From an uncultured Alphaproteobacteria bacterium (GTDB lineage Bacteria; Pseudomonadota; Alphaproteobacteria; RF32; CAG-239): a stretch of 64,000 bases of DNA. Positions 46,536 through 57,500 of the stretch are shown piece after piece. Position 1 is the stretch's first letter. The number at the start of each line of letters is the position of its first letter. The stretch is from the NCBI GenBank assembly GCA_944393215.1, contig CALXZL010000001.1, positions 75,718-139,717 on the forward strand. The letters are read 5' to 3'. The notes under the pieces were generated by a model. The model made no database searches. It was given only the letters and a program-made list of their open reading frames with translations, and was not told where the DNA came from. The translations under genes and the position numbers were made by a program.

Positions 46536-46559
46536 AAGAAGCGGGGTTTTTGACCCCGC
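46536..46559 (-). promoter_or_regulatory. Terminator-like hairpin in the rimP leader
   Basis: Perfect 7-bp GC-rich stem GCGGGGT/ACCCCGC (46541-46547 and 46553-46559) followed on the minus strand by TTCTTTGTT and then the rimP ribosome binding site. It could attenuate the operon or be a leftover upstream terminator. Confidence 0.5.
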
Positions 46560-46665
46560 CTCATCTAATATTATCAATTATTGTCTAGAGCTATAACATA
46601 AAAGTTTTTAAAAATCCAGCATTTTTTTCAGTTATACGAATAACGATTCAGTATATTAGAAAATT

Positions 46666-47163
46666 CTAATTGTGTTTATTAAACAAATTTTGCACGGCAA
46701 GCCAATGTGTATAATTAATTTTCACTTTTTGAGAAAGAATATCATCCACCCCAACCCAAGCGGCTTTACCGTTTTCCGGAGTTTTCCAAATGTTTTGATT
46801 AGTATCAAATCCGTAAGAAGAAGCATCATAAACAATAAACATTTGCTCATAAACACAATAAACGCCGTTAGGTTTGGCATCATCGGCAAAATAATTAATT
46901 GTCTGAGAAAATTCCTTTGTCCCATAATCTAACATAAAATCAATTCCGGTCTCTTCATACAATTTTCGATACAAACAATCGCGAAAATCTTCTCTTCTGT
47001 CAACGGAACCACCGGGAAATTCAGGCAAATCAACCTGAGGCGGATAAGTTACCAAAACTTTATCATCTTTGAGCAAAATGGCAAAATAGCCTTTTTGATG
47101 CATTGAAATAATATCTTCGGCATATTTTTTTTTGCCGTATCGATCATAAAAAACATTATCCAT
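46666..47163 (-). CDS. NUDIX hydrolase
   Basis: This 165-aa enzyme probably hydrolyses a nucleoside diphosphate derivative. The NUDIX box is GGSVDRREDFRDCLYRKLYEETGI near 51-74 in two parts: the EE of the metal site is present, but the usual REU is RKL, a substitution of the first glutamate. Its start overlaps the end of gmk by 8 nt, so they are coupled. The substrate is unknown. Confidence 0.88.
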   Translation of the reverse strand: MDNVFYDRYGKKKYAEDIISMHQKGYFAILLKDDKVLVTYPPQVDLPEFPGGSVDRREDFRDCLYRKLYEETGIDFMLDYGTKEFSQTINYFADDAKPNGVYCVYEQMFIVYDASSYGFDTNQNIWKTPENGKAAWVGVDDILSQKVKINYTHWLAVQNLFNKHN

Positions 47164-47821
47164 TGGCAGAAACTTCTTTTATCAATTCATTAACAAAATC
47201 TTCCAAGCCGGTTTGACGAACACGCTTCATCCTTTCTCCGGAAATAATTTTTTGCACTTTGGCTATGGTCTCTTCCACATCCACATTGACAATAACATAG
47301 TCAAATTCCTTCCAGTGGCTCATCTTGTCTAAAACCATACCCATCCGCTTATCAATCAAATCTTTACTATCCGTCGCTCTATGTTCCAAGCGAGCACGCA
47401 AATCTTTAATTGACGGCGGCAAAAGATAAATCGTGACCACATCATCGGGAGCTTTCTGACGCATTTGTCTGGCACCAACCCAATCCATATCAAAAAGAAC
47501 ATCTTCTCCCACATTTAAGAAGCTGTCCACTTCCGAACGCAAAGTACCGTACCTGCTGCCATATTGAGAATCAACACACTCATAAAAAGCATCTTCCTTC
47601 AAGTATTGATTATATTTTTCGTCAGAAATAAAATAATAATCCACACCTTCGACTTCGCCTTCTCTTTTAGCGCGCGTAGTTACTGAAACGGAAAATTTAA
47701 TATTTGAATCTCTTTTCAAAATTTCTTTAACAATCGTTCCCTTTCCAACACCGGAAGGACCTTCGATAATAAACATGGCTCCGCGACGCACTTGTCTCAA
47801 TCTATCAATAATGGCACTCAT
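47156..47821 (-). CDS. gmk: Guanylate kinase
   Basis: This 221-aa enzyme makes GDP from GMP. P-loop EGPSGVGKGTIVKEI near 19-33, then VSVTTRAKREGEVEGVDYYF and the SQYGSRYGT GMP-binding segment. It lies 12 nt after yicC, an arrangement (yicC-gmk) common in bacteria. Confidence 0.98.
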   Translation of the reverse strand: MSAIIDRLRQVRRGAMFIIEGPSGVGKGTIVKEILKRDSNIKFSVSVTTRAKREGEVEGVDYYFISDEKYNQYLKEDAFYECVDSQYGSRYGTLRSEVDSFLNVGEDVLFDMDWVGARQMRQKAPDDVVTIYLLPPSIKDLRARLEHRATDSKDLIDKRMGMVLDKMSHWKEFDYVIVNVDVEETIAKVQKIISGERMKRVRQTGLEDFVNELIKEVSANG

Positions 47822-47832
47822 ATCAACACTCT

Positions 47833-48741
47833 CTACTCAATATTTTGGACTTGTTCTCTAAATTGTTCTATTAAAGTTTTTAAATCCATTCCATAATTTG
47901 TCAATTCAATATCGCAAGATTTTGAACAAGTTGTGTTTGCTTCCCGATTCAATTCCTGACACAAAAAGTCTAACCTTCTTCCGACCGGTTCGTTCGACGC
48001 AAGCAAATTTTGCGCTGTTTTAATATGTGCCTTCAATCTGTCAATTTCTTCCTGGACATCGGCTTTTGCCACATAAAGCACGGCTTCTTGCGCCAATCTT
48101 TCTTCAGAAATTTGAATATTATTATCCAAAAGCTGTTCTAACTGAGCCAACAATCTTGCCTTGAGCATCTCCGGCATGGCATGGGCAAATTTTTCGGCTT
48201 TAGAAACAATCTCGGCAATATTCTGCAAAATATCAGACAGTGCCGATCTTATTTTTTCCCCTTCGGCTTGACGATCATTTTTAAGTTTTTGACAAGCCTG
48301 TTCAAAACTATCCAATAAAGATTTAACTAAAAGTGCCGTTTCTTCTTCAGACAAAACAACATCTTCGGTTTCACAAACACCCTTAACCAGCAACAAATCG
48401 GAAACAGCAGGTTTTTGAAAAACATCAGCATGATTTTGATATAAATCCATTGCTTTTTGAACCAGCGCCGCCAAAAAATCTTCATTTATTTTCAACTGCT
48501 GATTTGCCGTATCGGAAGACAAATCCAAATAAAGGGCAAAACTACCGCGGGAAAAATATTGCATAAGAATATTTTTGCAAGACAGCGCCAAAGCATTATC
48601 CAACCAGGAAGGCACCTTCATTTTAATATCCAGAGCCTTATTATTCACGCTCTTCACTTCCCAAAACCAGTTAAAGCTGATTTTTTCAAAACGGAACTCA
48701 CCGTTCTGACGAGAAAAACCGGTCATACTTGAAATTGTCAA
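47833..48741 (-). CDS. yicC: YicC-family endoribonuclease-like protein
   Basis: This 302-aa protein has the family N-terminus SSMTGFSR and the C-terminal EEIDRLKAHIKTA and GRRLDFLCQELNREANT motifs. YicC proteins are linked to RNA decay and stress. I place the start at the TTG at 48741: GGAG is 6 nt upstream, whereas the ATG five codons later is 21 nt away and the upstream ATG (48795) has no signal. Confidence 0.9.
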   Translation of the reverse strand: MTISSMTGFSRQNGEFRFEKISFNWFWEVKSVNNKALDIKMKVPSWLDNALALSCKNILMQYFSRGSFALYLDLSSDTANQQLKINEDFLAALVQKAMDLYQNHADVFQKPAVSDLLLVKGVCETEDVVLSEEETALLVKSLLDSFEQACQKLKNDRQAEGEKIRSALSDILQNIAEIVSKAEKFAHAMPEMLKARLLAQLEQLLDNNIQISEERLAQEAVLYVAKADVQEEIDRLKAHIKTAQNLLASNEPVGRRLDFLCQELNREANTTCSKSCDIELTNYGMDLKTLIEQFREQVQNIE

Positions 48742-48822
48742 AGCCGTCTCCTTAAACTTTTTGTTAGTATTTATGATATTATAATAACCAAACATTAACA
48801 GTAATTTAAGGAAAAAAATAAA

Positions 48823-49713
48823 ATGTTAAACCGCAATTTAAATATATTAATTACCGGAGCATCTTCGGGAATTGGCGAAGCTTTGGCGATTCACTATGCC
48901 AAAACACAAGCCAAAAATTTATTTATCTGCGGAAGAAATCCCGACAGGCTGAAAGTTGTAGAAAACAAATGCCGCAATTTCGGAGCCGTTGTTTACGGAC
49001 AAATCATTGATGTGACAGATAAAGAAAAAATGTCCGAGTGGATCAAAGAATGCAACCAAATTGCCGAACTCAATTTGGTCATTGCCAATGCCGGCATCGG
49101 CGTTATCAATGAAACACAACAAGCCGTATATGACACGTTTGATACCAACATCTATGGCGTATTAAATACGGTTTTACCGACAATAGAAATTTATAAAAGC
49201 AATATTTCTGCTGCCAAAAAAGGAACCAGTTCGTTAGACCGGTTTATATCAAACATGAAAAACAAAAAACAAGCCTTTTACGTCCCTTTCTGGAGCAAAC
49301 TTCATTTAGGCAAAAAAGGTAACGAATTTTTCCATTTGCACAACCACAGCATAGCCATAGTCAGTTCGATTGCCGGTTATCACGGATTGGCAACCTGTCC
49401 GGCATATAGCGCGACCAAAGCTTGCGTAAAAGCATGGGGAGAAGCTTTAAGAATTAAATTACGCAAAGAAGGAATCAATGTCAGTGTGATTTGTCCCGGA
49501 TTCGTGCGTTCACGCATAACCGACCAAAACACCTGCCCAATGCCTTTTTTCATGGAAGGAGATGAGGCTGCCCGAATCATAGCTGCCGGACTCAACAAAC
49601 GCAAAGGAATAATAGCCTTTCCGTGGCAGTTGCGATTTTGTAGCTGGTTGGTCTCAATTTTACCGAACCGCTTAAGTGATAAAATCTATTCGCGTTTACC
49701 GGATAAAGCCTGA
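48823..49713 (+). CDS. Short-chain dehydrogenase/reductase
   Basis: This 296-aa Rossmann-fold oxidoreductase has the NAD(P)-binding motif TGASSGIGEAL near 12-22, NAG near 90, and catalytic Tyr and Lys in YSATKAC near 190-196. A longer insert around 120-160 is basic (MKNKKQAFY). The C-terminus is hydrophobic and may touch the membrane. The substrate is unknown. It is divergent from yicC. Confidence 0.9.
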   Translation: MLNRNLNILITGASSGIGEALAIHYAKTQAKNLFICGRNPDRLKVVENKCRNFGAVVYGQIIDVTDKEKMSEWIKECNQIAELNLVIANAGIGVINETQQAVYDTFDTNIYGVLNTVLPTIEIYKSNISAAKKGTSSLDRFISNMKNKKQAFYVPFWSKLHLGKKGNEFFHLHNHSIAIVSSIAGYHGLATCPAYSATKACVKAWGEALRIKLRKEGINVSVICPGFVRSRITDQNTCPMPFFMEGDEAARIIAAGLNKRKGIIAFPWQLRFCSWLVSILPNRLSDKIYSRLPDKA

Positions 49714-49715
49714 TT

Positions 49716-50990
49716 TCAGGCTTTATTTTTTTTCTGTAAAAGCCACAAAATAACAACACCCGGAATTGCCATAAGTGTTGTAATAATAAAAAACATACTC
49801 CAGCCGGTCACTTTAACCAATGCCCCGGATGTTGAAGCCAACAAATCTCTTGCCAAAGACATAAATGAAGATAATAAAGCATATTGCGTTGCCGTATAAG
49901 CCGTATTGCATAAAGAAGAAATATAAGCCACAAAAGCCGTTGTACTCATCCCTCCGGCTAAATTATCCAAAGAAACGGTTCCCATAAGCAAATATAAATC
50001 ATTTCCGGCATGAGTTTGCCAAACATACATCAAAGTTGTTAACCCTTGCAAAATGCTCCCGAGATATAAACTTTTAATAATCCCGAACCTATTAACAATC
50101 ACGCCGCCCAAAATTCCGCCGATAATCGTTGCCGCCATCCCGTAAAATTTGGTAACAAAAGCAATTTGTGTCTTGGTAAAACCCATAGCATCATAAAAAG
50201 GCATGGTCATCGGCACCATATAAGCATCACAAAGTTTGTACAACATCACAAAAAATAAGACGGCAACCCAAGAAGGACGAGTAACAAAATCGGCAATCGG
50301 GCTTTTGATTGCGGTTTTATAAAAATTTTCAAGTCTTTGCCAAAAATTACCACTGAATTCAAGCTTTTGTTCTTTACTTTTTTGGGGTTCACGTGAACAC
50401 AAAATCGTAATCATACCAAGAACCGCACCCAAAGACATACAAACATAGACCTGATTCCAGGTTAAAACACTTGCCAAAATCAACGCCACGGCACCCGAAA
50501 AAACCGAACCGATACGATAACCTAAAATAAACATGGCAGTACCGGCGGCTTGATCACGATTATCAAAACTTTCAACACGATACGCATCCAACACAATATC
50601 CTGAGTTGCCGAGGCAAAAACGGTAAGCAAAGCAAAAAACATCATCAAATAGACCGATTGAGCAGGATCAACCGATGCCATACATAAAAGTGTCAACAAC
50701 AACAAAATTTGTGAAAAAACAGCCCATCCGCGTCGACGTCCGAGCCTAGAAAAAAAAGGAAGATTAAATCTGTCAACCAAGGGAGACCAAAGCCATTTAA
50801 AACTATAAGGTGTTTTAACTAAGGAAAATATCCCGATCATTTCCAAACTAACGGCAGAGTCCGTAAGCCACAAGGCTAAAGTTCCGCTGACAAGCAAAAA
50901 AGGAAATCCGCTGGAAAAACCCAAGCCGATCATGGTCAGCATGCGCCAATCCCAATAAACCGTCAAAGCATTTTTCCATTTTTGAATCAT
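49716..50990 (-). CDS. ampG: AmpG-like muropeptide permease (MFS)
   Basis: This 424-aa protein with about 12 membrane spans probably imports anhydro-muropeptides from the periplasm for cell-wall recycling. The N-terminus contains the AmpG pattern GFSSGFPFLLVSGTLALWL and later SLVKTPYSFKWLWSPLVDR. It lies 102 bp past secB on the same strand. The presence of MltA nearby fits murein recycling. Confidence 0.92.
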   Translation of the reverse strand: MIQKWKNALTVYWDWRMLTMIGLGFSSGFPFLLVSGTLALWLTDSAVSLEMIGIFSLVKTPYSFKWLWSPLVDRFNLPFFSRLGRRRGWAVFSQILLLLTLLCMASVDPAQSVYLMMFFALLTVFASATQDIVLDAYRVESFDNRDQAAGTAMFILGYRIGSVFSGAVALILASVLTWNQVYVCMSLGAVLGMITILCSREPQKSKEQKLEFSGNFWQRLENFYKTAIKSPIADFVTRPSWVAVLFFVMLYKLCDAYMVPMTMPFYDAMGFTKTQIAFVTKFYGMAATIIGGILGGVIVNRFGIIKSLYLGSILQGLTTLMYVWQTHAGNDLYLLMGTVSLDNLAGGMSTTAFVAYISSLCNTAYTATQYALLSSFMSLARDLLASTSGALVKVTGWSMFFIITTLMAIPGVVILWLLQKKNKA

Positions 50991-51036
50991 TTTAACTCCT
51001 TAAATAAAGGAAATATCATAAAGAGGTTAAATAAAT

Positions 51037-51070
51037 CATAATGGCCGATTAAAAAAAATCGACCATTATG
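51037..51070 (-). terminator. Hairpin after secB, probable terminator
   Basis: Stem CATAATGG/CCATTATG extended by CGATT/AATCG pairs. The tail on the minus strand is only moderately T-rich, so termination may be partial. Confidence 0.55.
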
Positions 51071-51092
51071 CTTCATGAACGGTGTATTTAAA

Positions 51093-51560
51093 TTAATTTG
51101 CGCCGTGCGCAGATTGATTTTTGGCTTGAAACATTGCCGCAAAATCAATCGGATTCAACATAAAGGGAGGTAATCCGGCTTCAGTCAAAGACGTTGTAAT
51201 AATTTGACGGGCAAAGGGAAACAACATTCTCGGAATTTCAATCAAAAGAACCGGATTAACATGTTCTTGCGGCACATTAATTTGTACAACGGCAGCATAA
51301 GTCAATTCAATAATAAAAAATTTCTTATCGCCGACATCCCCATTTATGGAAAAAGACAATTCAACATTAAAGTAATTTTCTTCCAAATGCCGAGAATTAA
51401 CCTCCACATTAACTTTAACATCGGGATTCTGCTTAATTTCTTTAAAAATTTCGGGAGCATAGGGAATTTCCAACGAAAAATCTTTAATATATTGATTATG
51501 AATCAAAATTGCCGGCAAAGACTGATTTTGAGCCTCTTTTGATTGTTTATCTTTTTGCAT
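51093..51560 (-). CDS. secB: Protein-export chaperone SecB
   Basis: This 155-aa tetrameric chaperone keeps precursors unfolded for the Sec system. FSLEIPYAPEIF and GLPPFMLNPIDF are diagnostic. The start at 51560 is chosen because GAGGAG lies just upstream; the longer frame is hydrophobic and lacks a signal. It is divergent from the Tim44 gene, a typical alphaproteobacterial neighbourhood. Confidence 0.97.
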   Translation of the reverse strand: MQKDKQSKEAQNQSLPAILIHNQYIKDFSLEIPYAPEIFKEIKQNPDVKVNVEVNSRHLEENYFNVELSFSINGDVGDKKFFIIELTYAAVVQINVPQEHVNPVLLIEIPRMLFPFARQIITTSLTEAGLPPFMLNPIDFAAMFQAKNQSAHGAN

Positions 51561-51729
51561 TACTTTCTCCTCAAAGATATAAAAACAATAAATTGAATTA
51601 AAAATACACTCAAAAAAAGCAGAGGTCAATTACTTAGACATTTTTTAATAAAGATAATTTATATTGCGAAGAAGGGAAAAAAAACTTATATTAAAGATAT
51701 CAAAATATTTAATAAGGAAAAAACACAAA

Positions 51730-52377
51730 ATGGGACAATATATAGACATAATCATACTTTTATTGGTTGTTGTTGTCATACTGCAAAAATTAAGATCTGC
51801 TTTAGGAACAAGACCTGAAGGAGAAAGAACAAAATTATCTGATGAAAGTGCTGCCAAAATATTTGATATCATCATGCAGGAAGCTGAGAAAAATAAGCTC
51901 AAAGAAGAGAAGGAAGAACCCAAAGAAGTCAATTTGAGTGAAACTCAAAAAACGCTGGCAAAGATTCCCAATTTTGAAGAAACCAACTTTTTATCCGGAG
52001 CCAAAAAAGCTTTTGAAATAATTTTAAGCGCTTTCAGCAAAGCTGATTTGGAGACTTTGGAAATGTTGGTCAACAAAAACATATACAATAAGTTTAAAGA
52101 CATCATAGAAAAAAGAAAAGAAGAAGGAATTACAGCAGAACTTGATTTTATCGGTTTTGATAAAGCCGAAATCGTTGACGCCAAAATAAGCAAAAACAAT
52201 ATAGCCAAAATAACGGTTGAATTTACATCTCAACAGGTCAACCTGCTTAAAGACAAAAACGAAAAAATCATCGAAGGCGATGATCAATACATCCAAACCA
52301 TAAACGATAAATGGACCTTTGAAAAAGCCATAACCTCAACCAACCCGAATTGGATACTTGTTTCAACAAAGAAATAA
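51730..52377 (+). CDS. Tim44-domain membrane-anchored protein
   Basis: This 215-aa protein has an N-terminal membrane span (about 4-18, IDIIILLLVVVVILQKL) and a C-terminal Tim44-like domain. Bacterial relatives of mitochondrial Tim44 are found in Alphaproteobacteria at this place next to secB. AAGGA precedes the ATG at 51730; the upstream in-frame start is not needed. Tim44 domains bind membrane surfaces; a role in protein export or membrane assembly is inferred. Confidence 0.9.
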   Translation: MGQYIDIIILLLVVVVILQKLRSALGTRPEGERTKLSDESAAKIFDIIMQEAEKNKLKEEKEEPKEVNLSETQKTLAKIPNFEETNFLSGAKKAFEIILSAFSKADLETLEMLVNKNIYNKFKDIIEKRKEEGITAELDFIGFDKAEIVDAKISKNNIAKITVEFTSQQVNLLKDKNEKIIEGDDQYIQTINDKWTFEKAITSTNPNWILVSTKK

Positions 52378-52383
52378 CAAAGC

Positions 52384-53535
52384 ATGAAATATTTTTTCTT
52401 AATATTAAGTTTTTGCCTCATATTAACTTCTTGCGGGGAAGAGCAGGAAAAAACAACCGTGGGAGAAGAAATAGAACTGGAGAGAAGTTCTTTTTCCGAT
52501 TTATCTGATTGGAAACAAGATAATATCAGCACGGCAATCAACGCCTTAAAAAAGTCATGTCAGAAAATAAAAGACAATACAAATGAATATATAGACATGC
52601 TTTCGGCAATAAAAATTCCTACAGCAGACTATTTAAAGATATGCAGCAATCTTACCAATGTTCGACCGATCAAATATAAAGAATTTATAGAAAATAATTT
52701 CACCCCATATCTGGTAAAATATAACGGTGAAAGCGAAGGAAAATTTACTTCTTATTATGAAGCGGAATTACACGCGGCATATCATAAAACAGAGCGCTAC
52801 AAATATCCGATATATGGTCGCCCGTTCGATTTGATAGAGCTAAACTTACAAGATTTTGATAAAACTTTACCCAACAAACGTTTGGTAGGAAGAATAAAAG
52901 GAAATAAATTCATCCCATATTATTCTCGAGCCGAAATACACGACAAACCGTTAAATGCTCCCGTCATATTATGGGGAGATAATGAAGTTGATATTTATGT
53001 CATGCAAATACAAGGATCAGCCGTTGCACAAATGGAAGACGGCTCCAAGATAAGAATTGGCTACGCCGATAACAACGGCAGACAATTCAAAGGTATCGGT
53101 AGTATTTTGCTGGAAGAAAAATTAATAAAACCCGGACAAGCTTCCATGGGAAAAATAAAAAAATGGCTCAAAGAAAATCCCGAAAAAGCCGTTGCTCCAA
53201 TGAATAAAAATGAAAGATATGTCTTTCACCGTTTGATAAATTCGGAAGGACCGATAGGCGCTCAAGGCGTTTCCTTAACCGCTGGAAGAAGTTTGGCGGT
53301 TGACCGAAAATATATTCCGTTAGGAGCCTTATTATGGCTGGAAACAAACGGACCAGACAAAGAAGAAATACACAAACTGGTCATTGCCCAAGATATCGGA
53401 GGAGCCATTAAAGGCGGTGTAAGAGGAGACTATTTCTGGGGCAGTGGCGGCGATGACGTTTTAGAAAAGGCCGGTAAAATGCACGCCAAAGGAAAATATT
53501 ATATATTACTGCCCAAAGACGCAAAGGTAAATTAA
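52384..53535 (+). CDS. mltA: Membrane-bound lytic murein transglycosylase A
   Basis: This 383-aa lipoprotein (lipobox LTS-C17) cuts peptidoglycan glycan strands. The MltA domain is in the middle (IYGRPFDLI, FIPYYSRAEI, IQGSAVAQM) and the C-terminal 3D domain has the catalytic-region aspartates in AQDIGGAIKGGVRGDYFWG. It starts 6 nt after the Tim44 gene, giving one operon with the next two genes. Confidence 0.96.
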   Translation: MKYFFLILSFCLILTSCGEEQEKTTVGEEIELERSSFSDLSDWKQDNISTAINALKKSCQKIKDNTNEYIDMLSAIKIPTADYLKICSNLTNVRPIKYKEFIENNFTPYLVKYNGESEGKFTSYYEAELHAAYHKTERYKYPIYGRPFDLIELNLQDFDKTLPNKRLVGRIKGNKFIPYYSRAEIHDKPLNAPVILWGDNEVDIYVMQIQGSAVAQMEDGSKIRIGYADNNGRQFKGIGSILLEEKLIKPGQASMGKIKKWLKENPEKAVAPMNKNERYVFHRLINSEGPIGAQGVSLTAGRSLAVDRKYIPLGALLWLETNGPDKEEIHKLVIAQDIGGAIKGGVRGDYFWGSGGDDVLEKAGKMHAKGKYYILLPKDAKVN

Positions 53536-53536
53536 C

Positions 53537-54040
53537 ATGGTAAACAAAGCAGACAAAATGGCATTTAGAGCCTTGAAAACAGCCGTTGCAAAAGACAAAT
53601 TGCGGTTATATATGGATTACGGAAGAGTCAACCGACCTGGTTCTCCGATATATAACCCATGGGAAAGTCTTTTACCGATATTAATTCCGGTTTTAATCGG
53701 TCTGATTTTAATCATCTTGGTTGGGGTGATATTCGGTTTATTATTTATTGTTGCCATGATAATGATATACACAACATATTTTAAGAAAAAACAATATCAT
53801 AAGGTTATAGAAAGAACCAAAAGCTATTTAACCTCCTCTTATGAAAATTGCGAAGATTTGTGGAAATTCGGAGGAATAGTATTGGTTAATGCCGAAGACA
53901 AAAAACTTGGCTGTGTTGCCCCCGAAGGAGATTGGAAGGAATTTGTCATCTTACATTTTGCAGACTATATGCTCGAAGAAAAAGAGACCAAAACGGAGCC
54001 CAAGCAAGAAAATGAGCAACAAACAACAGCCGCTGAGTAA
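53537..54040 (+). CDS. Membrane protein of unknown function (167 aa)
   Basis: Two closely spaced hydrophobic segments (about 44-62 and 64-80) form a hairpin in the membrane, with a soluble C-terminal part containing AEDKKLGCVAPEGDWKEF and an acidic, glutamine-rich tail. No family recognised. It starts one base after the mltA stop and overlaps the smr gene by 29 nt, so it belongs to the operon. Confidence 0.7.
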   Translation: MVNKADKMAFRALKTAVAKDKLRLYMDYGRVNRPGSPIYNPWESLLPILIPVLIGLILIILVGVIFGLLFIVAMIMIYTTYFKKKQYHKVIERTKSYLTSSYENCEDLWKFGGIVLVNAEDKKLGCVAPEGDWKEFVILHFADYMLEEKETKTEPKQENEQQTTAAE

Positions 54041-54557
54041 AGAAGATATAAGCTCATGGGAAGAAACCATCAAAGATGTTGAAAAGATTCCGACCAAAGA
54101 AGCAATAGAGCGTCCGCCTATCCAAGCACAACCGATAAGAAACAGCATAGACACGCGAAATGTCTATCAAGGCAATAAGCTTCAAGATCTGCAAATAGGA
54201 GAAATTTCGGATCTTGACAAGAAGACCGGAAATCGTTTTAAGCGCGGAGAATTCAAAATAGAAGACAGACTTGATTTACACGGATATACGGAAGATGAAG
54301 CCTGGGAAGCCGTTAATAACTTTGTAAAAAACGCCTACATAAAAAATTTCCGTTGCATTTTAATAGTAACCGGGAAAGGTCGAGAACACCCTGAAAATAC
54401 AGATTTTTTGGCAAGACGCGGAATATTAAGAGAAAAAGTGCCGACATGGCTCAACTCAAGAGAATTAAGACCATTAATCTTAAGCATCAGCCATGCTCAA
54501 ATAAAAGACGGCGGAGAAGGCGCCTTATACGTGCTACTCCGCAGAAAAAGACCTTAA
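54012..54557 (+). CDS. Smr-domain protein
   Basis: This 181-aa protein has a C-terminal Smr domain with LDLHGYTEDEAWEAV and VTGKGREH, the usual LDLHG and TGxG motifs. Smr domains nick or bind nucleic acids. The start at 54012 opens inside the previous gene. The N-terminal 90 residues are low-complexity and charged. Bacterial single-domain Smr proteins remain poorly assigned. Confidence 0.9.
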   Translation: MSNKQQPLSKEDISSWEETIKDVEKIPTKEAIERPPIQAQPIRNSIDTRNVYQGNKLQDLQIGEISDLDKKTGNRFKRGEFKIEDRLDLHGYTEDEAWEAVNNFVKNAYIKNFRCILIVTGKGREHPENTDFLARRGILREKVPTWLNSRELRPLILSISHAQIKDGGEGALYVLLRRKRP

Positions 54558-54577
54558 AACAATAAGCAAACAAATCA

Positions 54578-57500
54578 TCAGAAGGCTAAACTCAAACCGG
54601 CATTAACGGCAGCATTCGTATAATCACTTCCAAAGGTGTAAGCCGCATTGGCATAACCATTCAACTGGTCAAGGAAATTAATACTTGCGCCGATTTCCAA
54701 TCTACCGAGAGTAGAATTTTCTAATCCCTCAATTTGATTCAAGGAAGTAATTGTAACATCTCCGCTACCGATATTTTGGATTACACTGGGTTTAAAGTAG
54801 AACTTAGCATACCCGTAATCATGTAAATAAGTTCTTTCAAATTTAAGTCCGGCTTCCACTTCAATATTACGAACATCACCATAACTAGCTGTTTTACCAT
54901 AATCATCAGACATATCATCATAATAGATTTGTGTATAAGCCACGCGCAATATTGGTTCAATGGTAAGATTTGTTGTCGGATTGAAAATAAGACCTGCTTC
55001 CAAACTGGCTCCAAACTCAATACCGGTTGTATCGGTGGAAACACCGTCATCAGTTGAAACATCAACATTTTGATAACCCAAGAAAATTTGGCTCATTGTC
55101 CAAACCATTCCTTCATCATATCGATGATAAAGACCTAAAATATAGCTGGAAATATCAGTTTCAGAAGCAACTTTTGAAAAATAATCAACACCCTCTCCAT
55201 CAAACTCGTAAACACCACTTCGATAAGAAGCAAAGAATCCCAAACGATTATAATAATCGGACAAAACATCAAAACCTGCTTCAAAACCATTAATATTTGC
55301 TTCATAACTGACAGGAGCCGTAACATCAGCATAACTATATACCGGAGTTACCCACAAATTGGAAAGAAACGGCGTTTGATACTGACAATCTGACAAGCCA
55401 TAACAATTTTGGGTAAAAAACTTAGCTGAAGCAATTTGAGAGGTAATATTTCTGGTCATATTTCGGGTTTGTTCTATACCGATGCTCGGCAAACCCATAT
55501 AAGCAATAGCTTCGGCAACAACACTGGGCTGTCTGGATGTTGGCTGAGACGGAACAGACGGAAAATCAGGCGGCAAAACGGCATCAGCATCTAAATTAAC
55601 ATCATCTTCCAAATTACCGGTATCGGAAGTACCATATCCGCTGGCACTTCCGTCAGGAATTATATCATCGGTGGCCGTATACCATCCGCCGTTTTGATAT
55701 AAACTATTCCAGTTATATGCACTGTTATTAACGCGAAAGATCTCAAAATAAGCACCGGTGGAAAGATCATCATTTGGAGCTTCAACAAACTGAAGCATTT
55801 CTCTTGGTTTAACATCTGCACCGACAATATTTAAGGTAACATTTGTTGTTCCGGCAACATCACCGTCAACCCGCAATAAATCCGACGTATTATCCACAGG
55901 ATTAACGTCTATTGTCATTGAAGCATTGGTATAAGCCGTATAGTTACCATAAACCGTTGTAATATCATCGGCATCATCCCCGGCATGACTAAAATTAATA
56001 CTTCCGTCATTGCTAAGCGAACCCTGAATAATATAGTTTGTCGGAGAGTTTCCAGACAAATCGAGTGTAGAACCGTTTTCAACAATTATTTTCTTATTCG
56101 GACCGCTTAAAGCTATATCACCATCTAATTTAACGGTAGCCGTATCTTGAACCGTAAGCATATCCCAGCCGGAGACGGCTTGTGCATTTTCCCCGACAAC
56201 ATAATTTCCGTTAGTTAAATGCAAATTTTTCTGCCCGGTAGTATCAACAAGAGAAGTTTCGGTCAAAGCATCGTTAAACCCACCAATAAGGGTTAAAGAA
56301 CCGGCATCTGTAACACTATCTTTAAATATTTGACTATAATCATAAGTTCCACCCATATTTGCACCGGCATGGATAACAATATTTCCGGTTAAATAAGCGC
56401 CGAGATCGATATCCAGTTCCGCACCATCATTGGCTTGCAAATTATTTAGACGAGCCTGATCTTCAGCCTGAAGCTGTCCTCCAGAATTAACCGTTGTATT
56501 TTCGGCATAACCGCCACCGGCAACATGTAGCAAGCTACCATTATTCACTTCGGTCAAATAAACTTCCGCCTGATCAGCAACATTAATCGTTCCGCCAAAA
56601 GCAAGAATTGCATTTTCACCCCTAGCACCTGCGTTAATATTTAACACACCGTCATTATGAATAACACTATTAGAAAGGGTACCCACCCCCTCATTAACAT
56701 CAACAACCGTTCCGGAAACATCCACCGAACTCATACCGATAATTTCATTATTCAACTCCACCTTACCGGTACTATCCCCGCTGATAATAAGATTACCGCC
56801 GTAAGAAGAAAGGTAAACACTTTGAATTAATTGAAATGTTCCATCTTCTTGTTTAACAAATTGATAAATATTATTTTGTTTATCAATAACATTAACATTA
56901 TCCCCATCATAAGAGATCTCGCAACCTTGTTGCTCAAATTGACTCACTCTCTGATTAACATCATCCTGAGACAAAGCATTTTCTTGCACTTGTTGATATA
57001 AAAAGGAATCGTTATCTTTATAAATATAAATATCTTTTCCCGAACCATCGTCAATAACATAGCCCCCAGCCCCATCATCTTTGATAGTAAAGCCCTGTTG
57101 TTTAGCCGAAAGCAAGAGATAATCCACATAATTAACGGCTTGAATTTTATCATCAAAACGGATCAAACCGTTATTCCGACTATCAAGAGTTAAATCAACG
57201 GCACTTTGATAAGAGAGCAAAGTGATAGCCGAAGAATCCGATCCTGCCGCCCATTTAACAGTATTTCCCGAAAAGATTGATTCTCCGTTATCTGCCTTAA
57301 TGGTTAAATCAGCAAAGCTAAAGATAGCGCCACCCATTGTCATTTGCCCGTCAGCGCTATTCTGTGTTGCACTGGTTTGAACATAGTTATCAAGAAAACT
57401 ACTGTTTACAAGAGATAAACTTCCGGTATTATAAATAGCACCACCCATAGCATAAGAAGTATCGGACAGAGCAAAATTTCCCGAGAAATTACCGCTAAGC

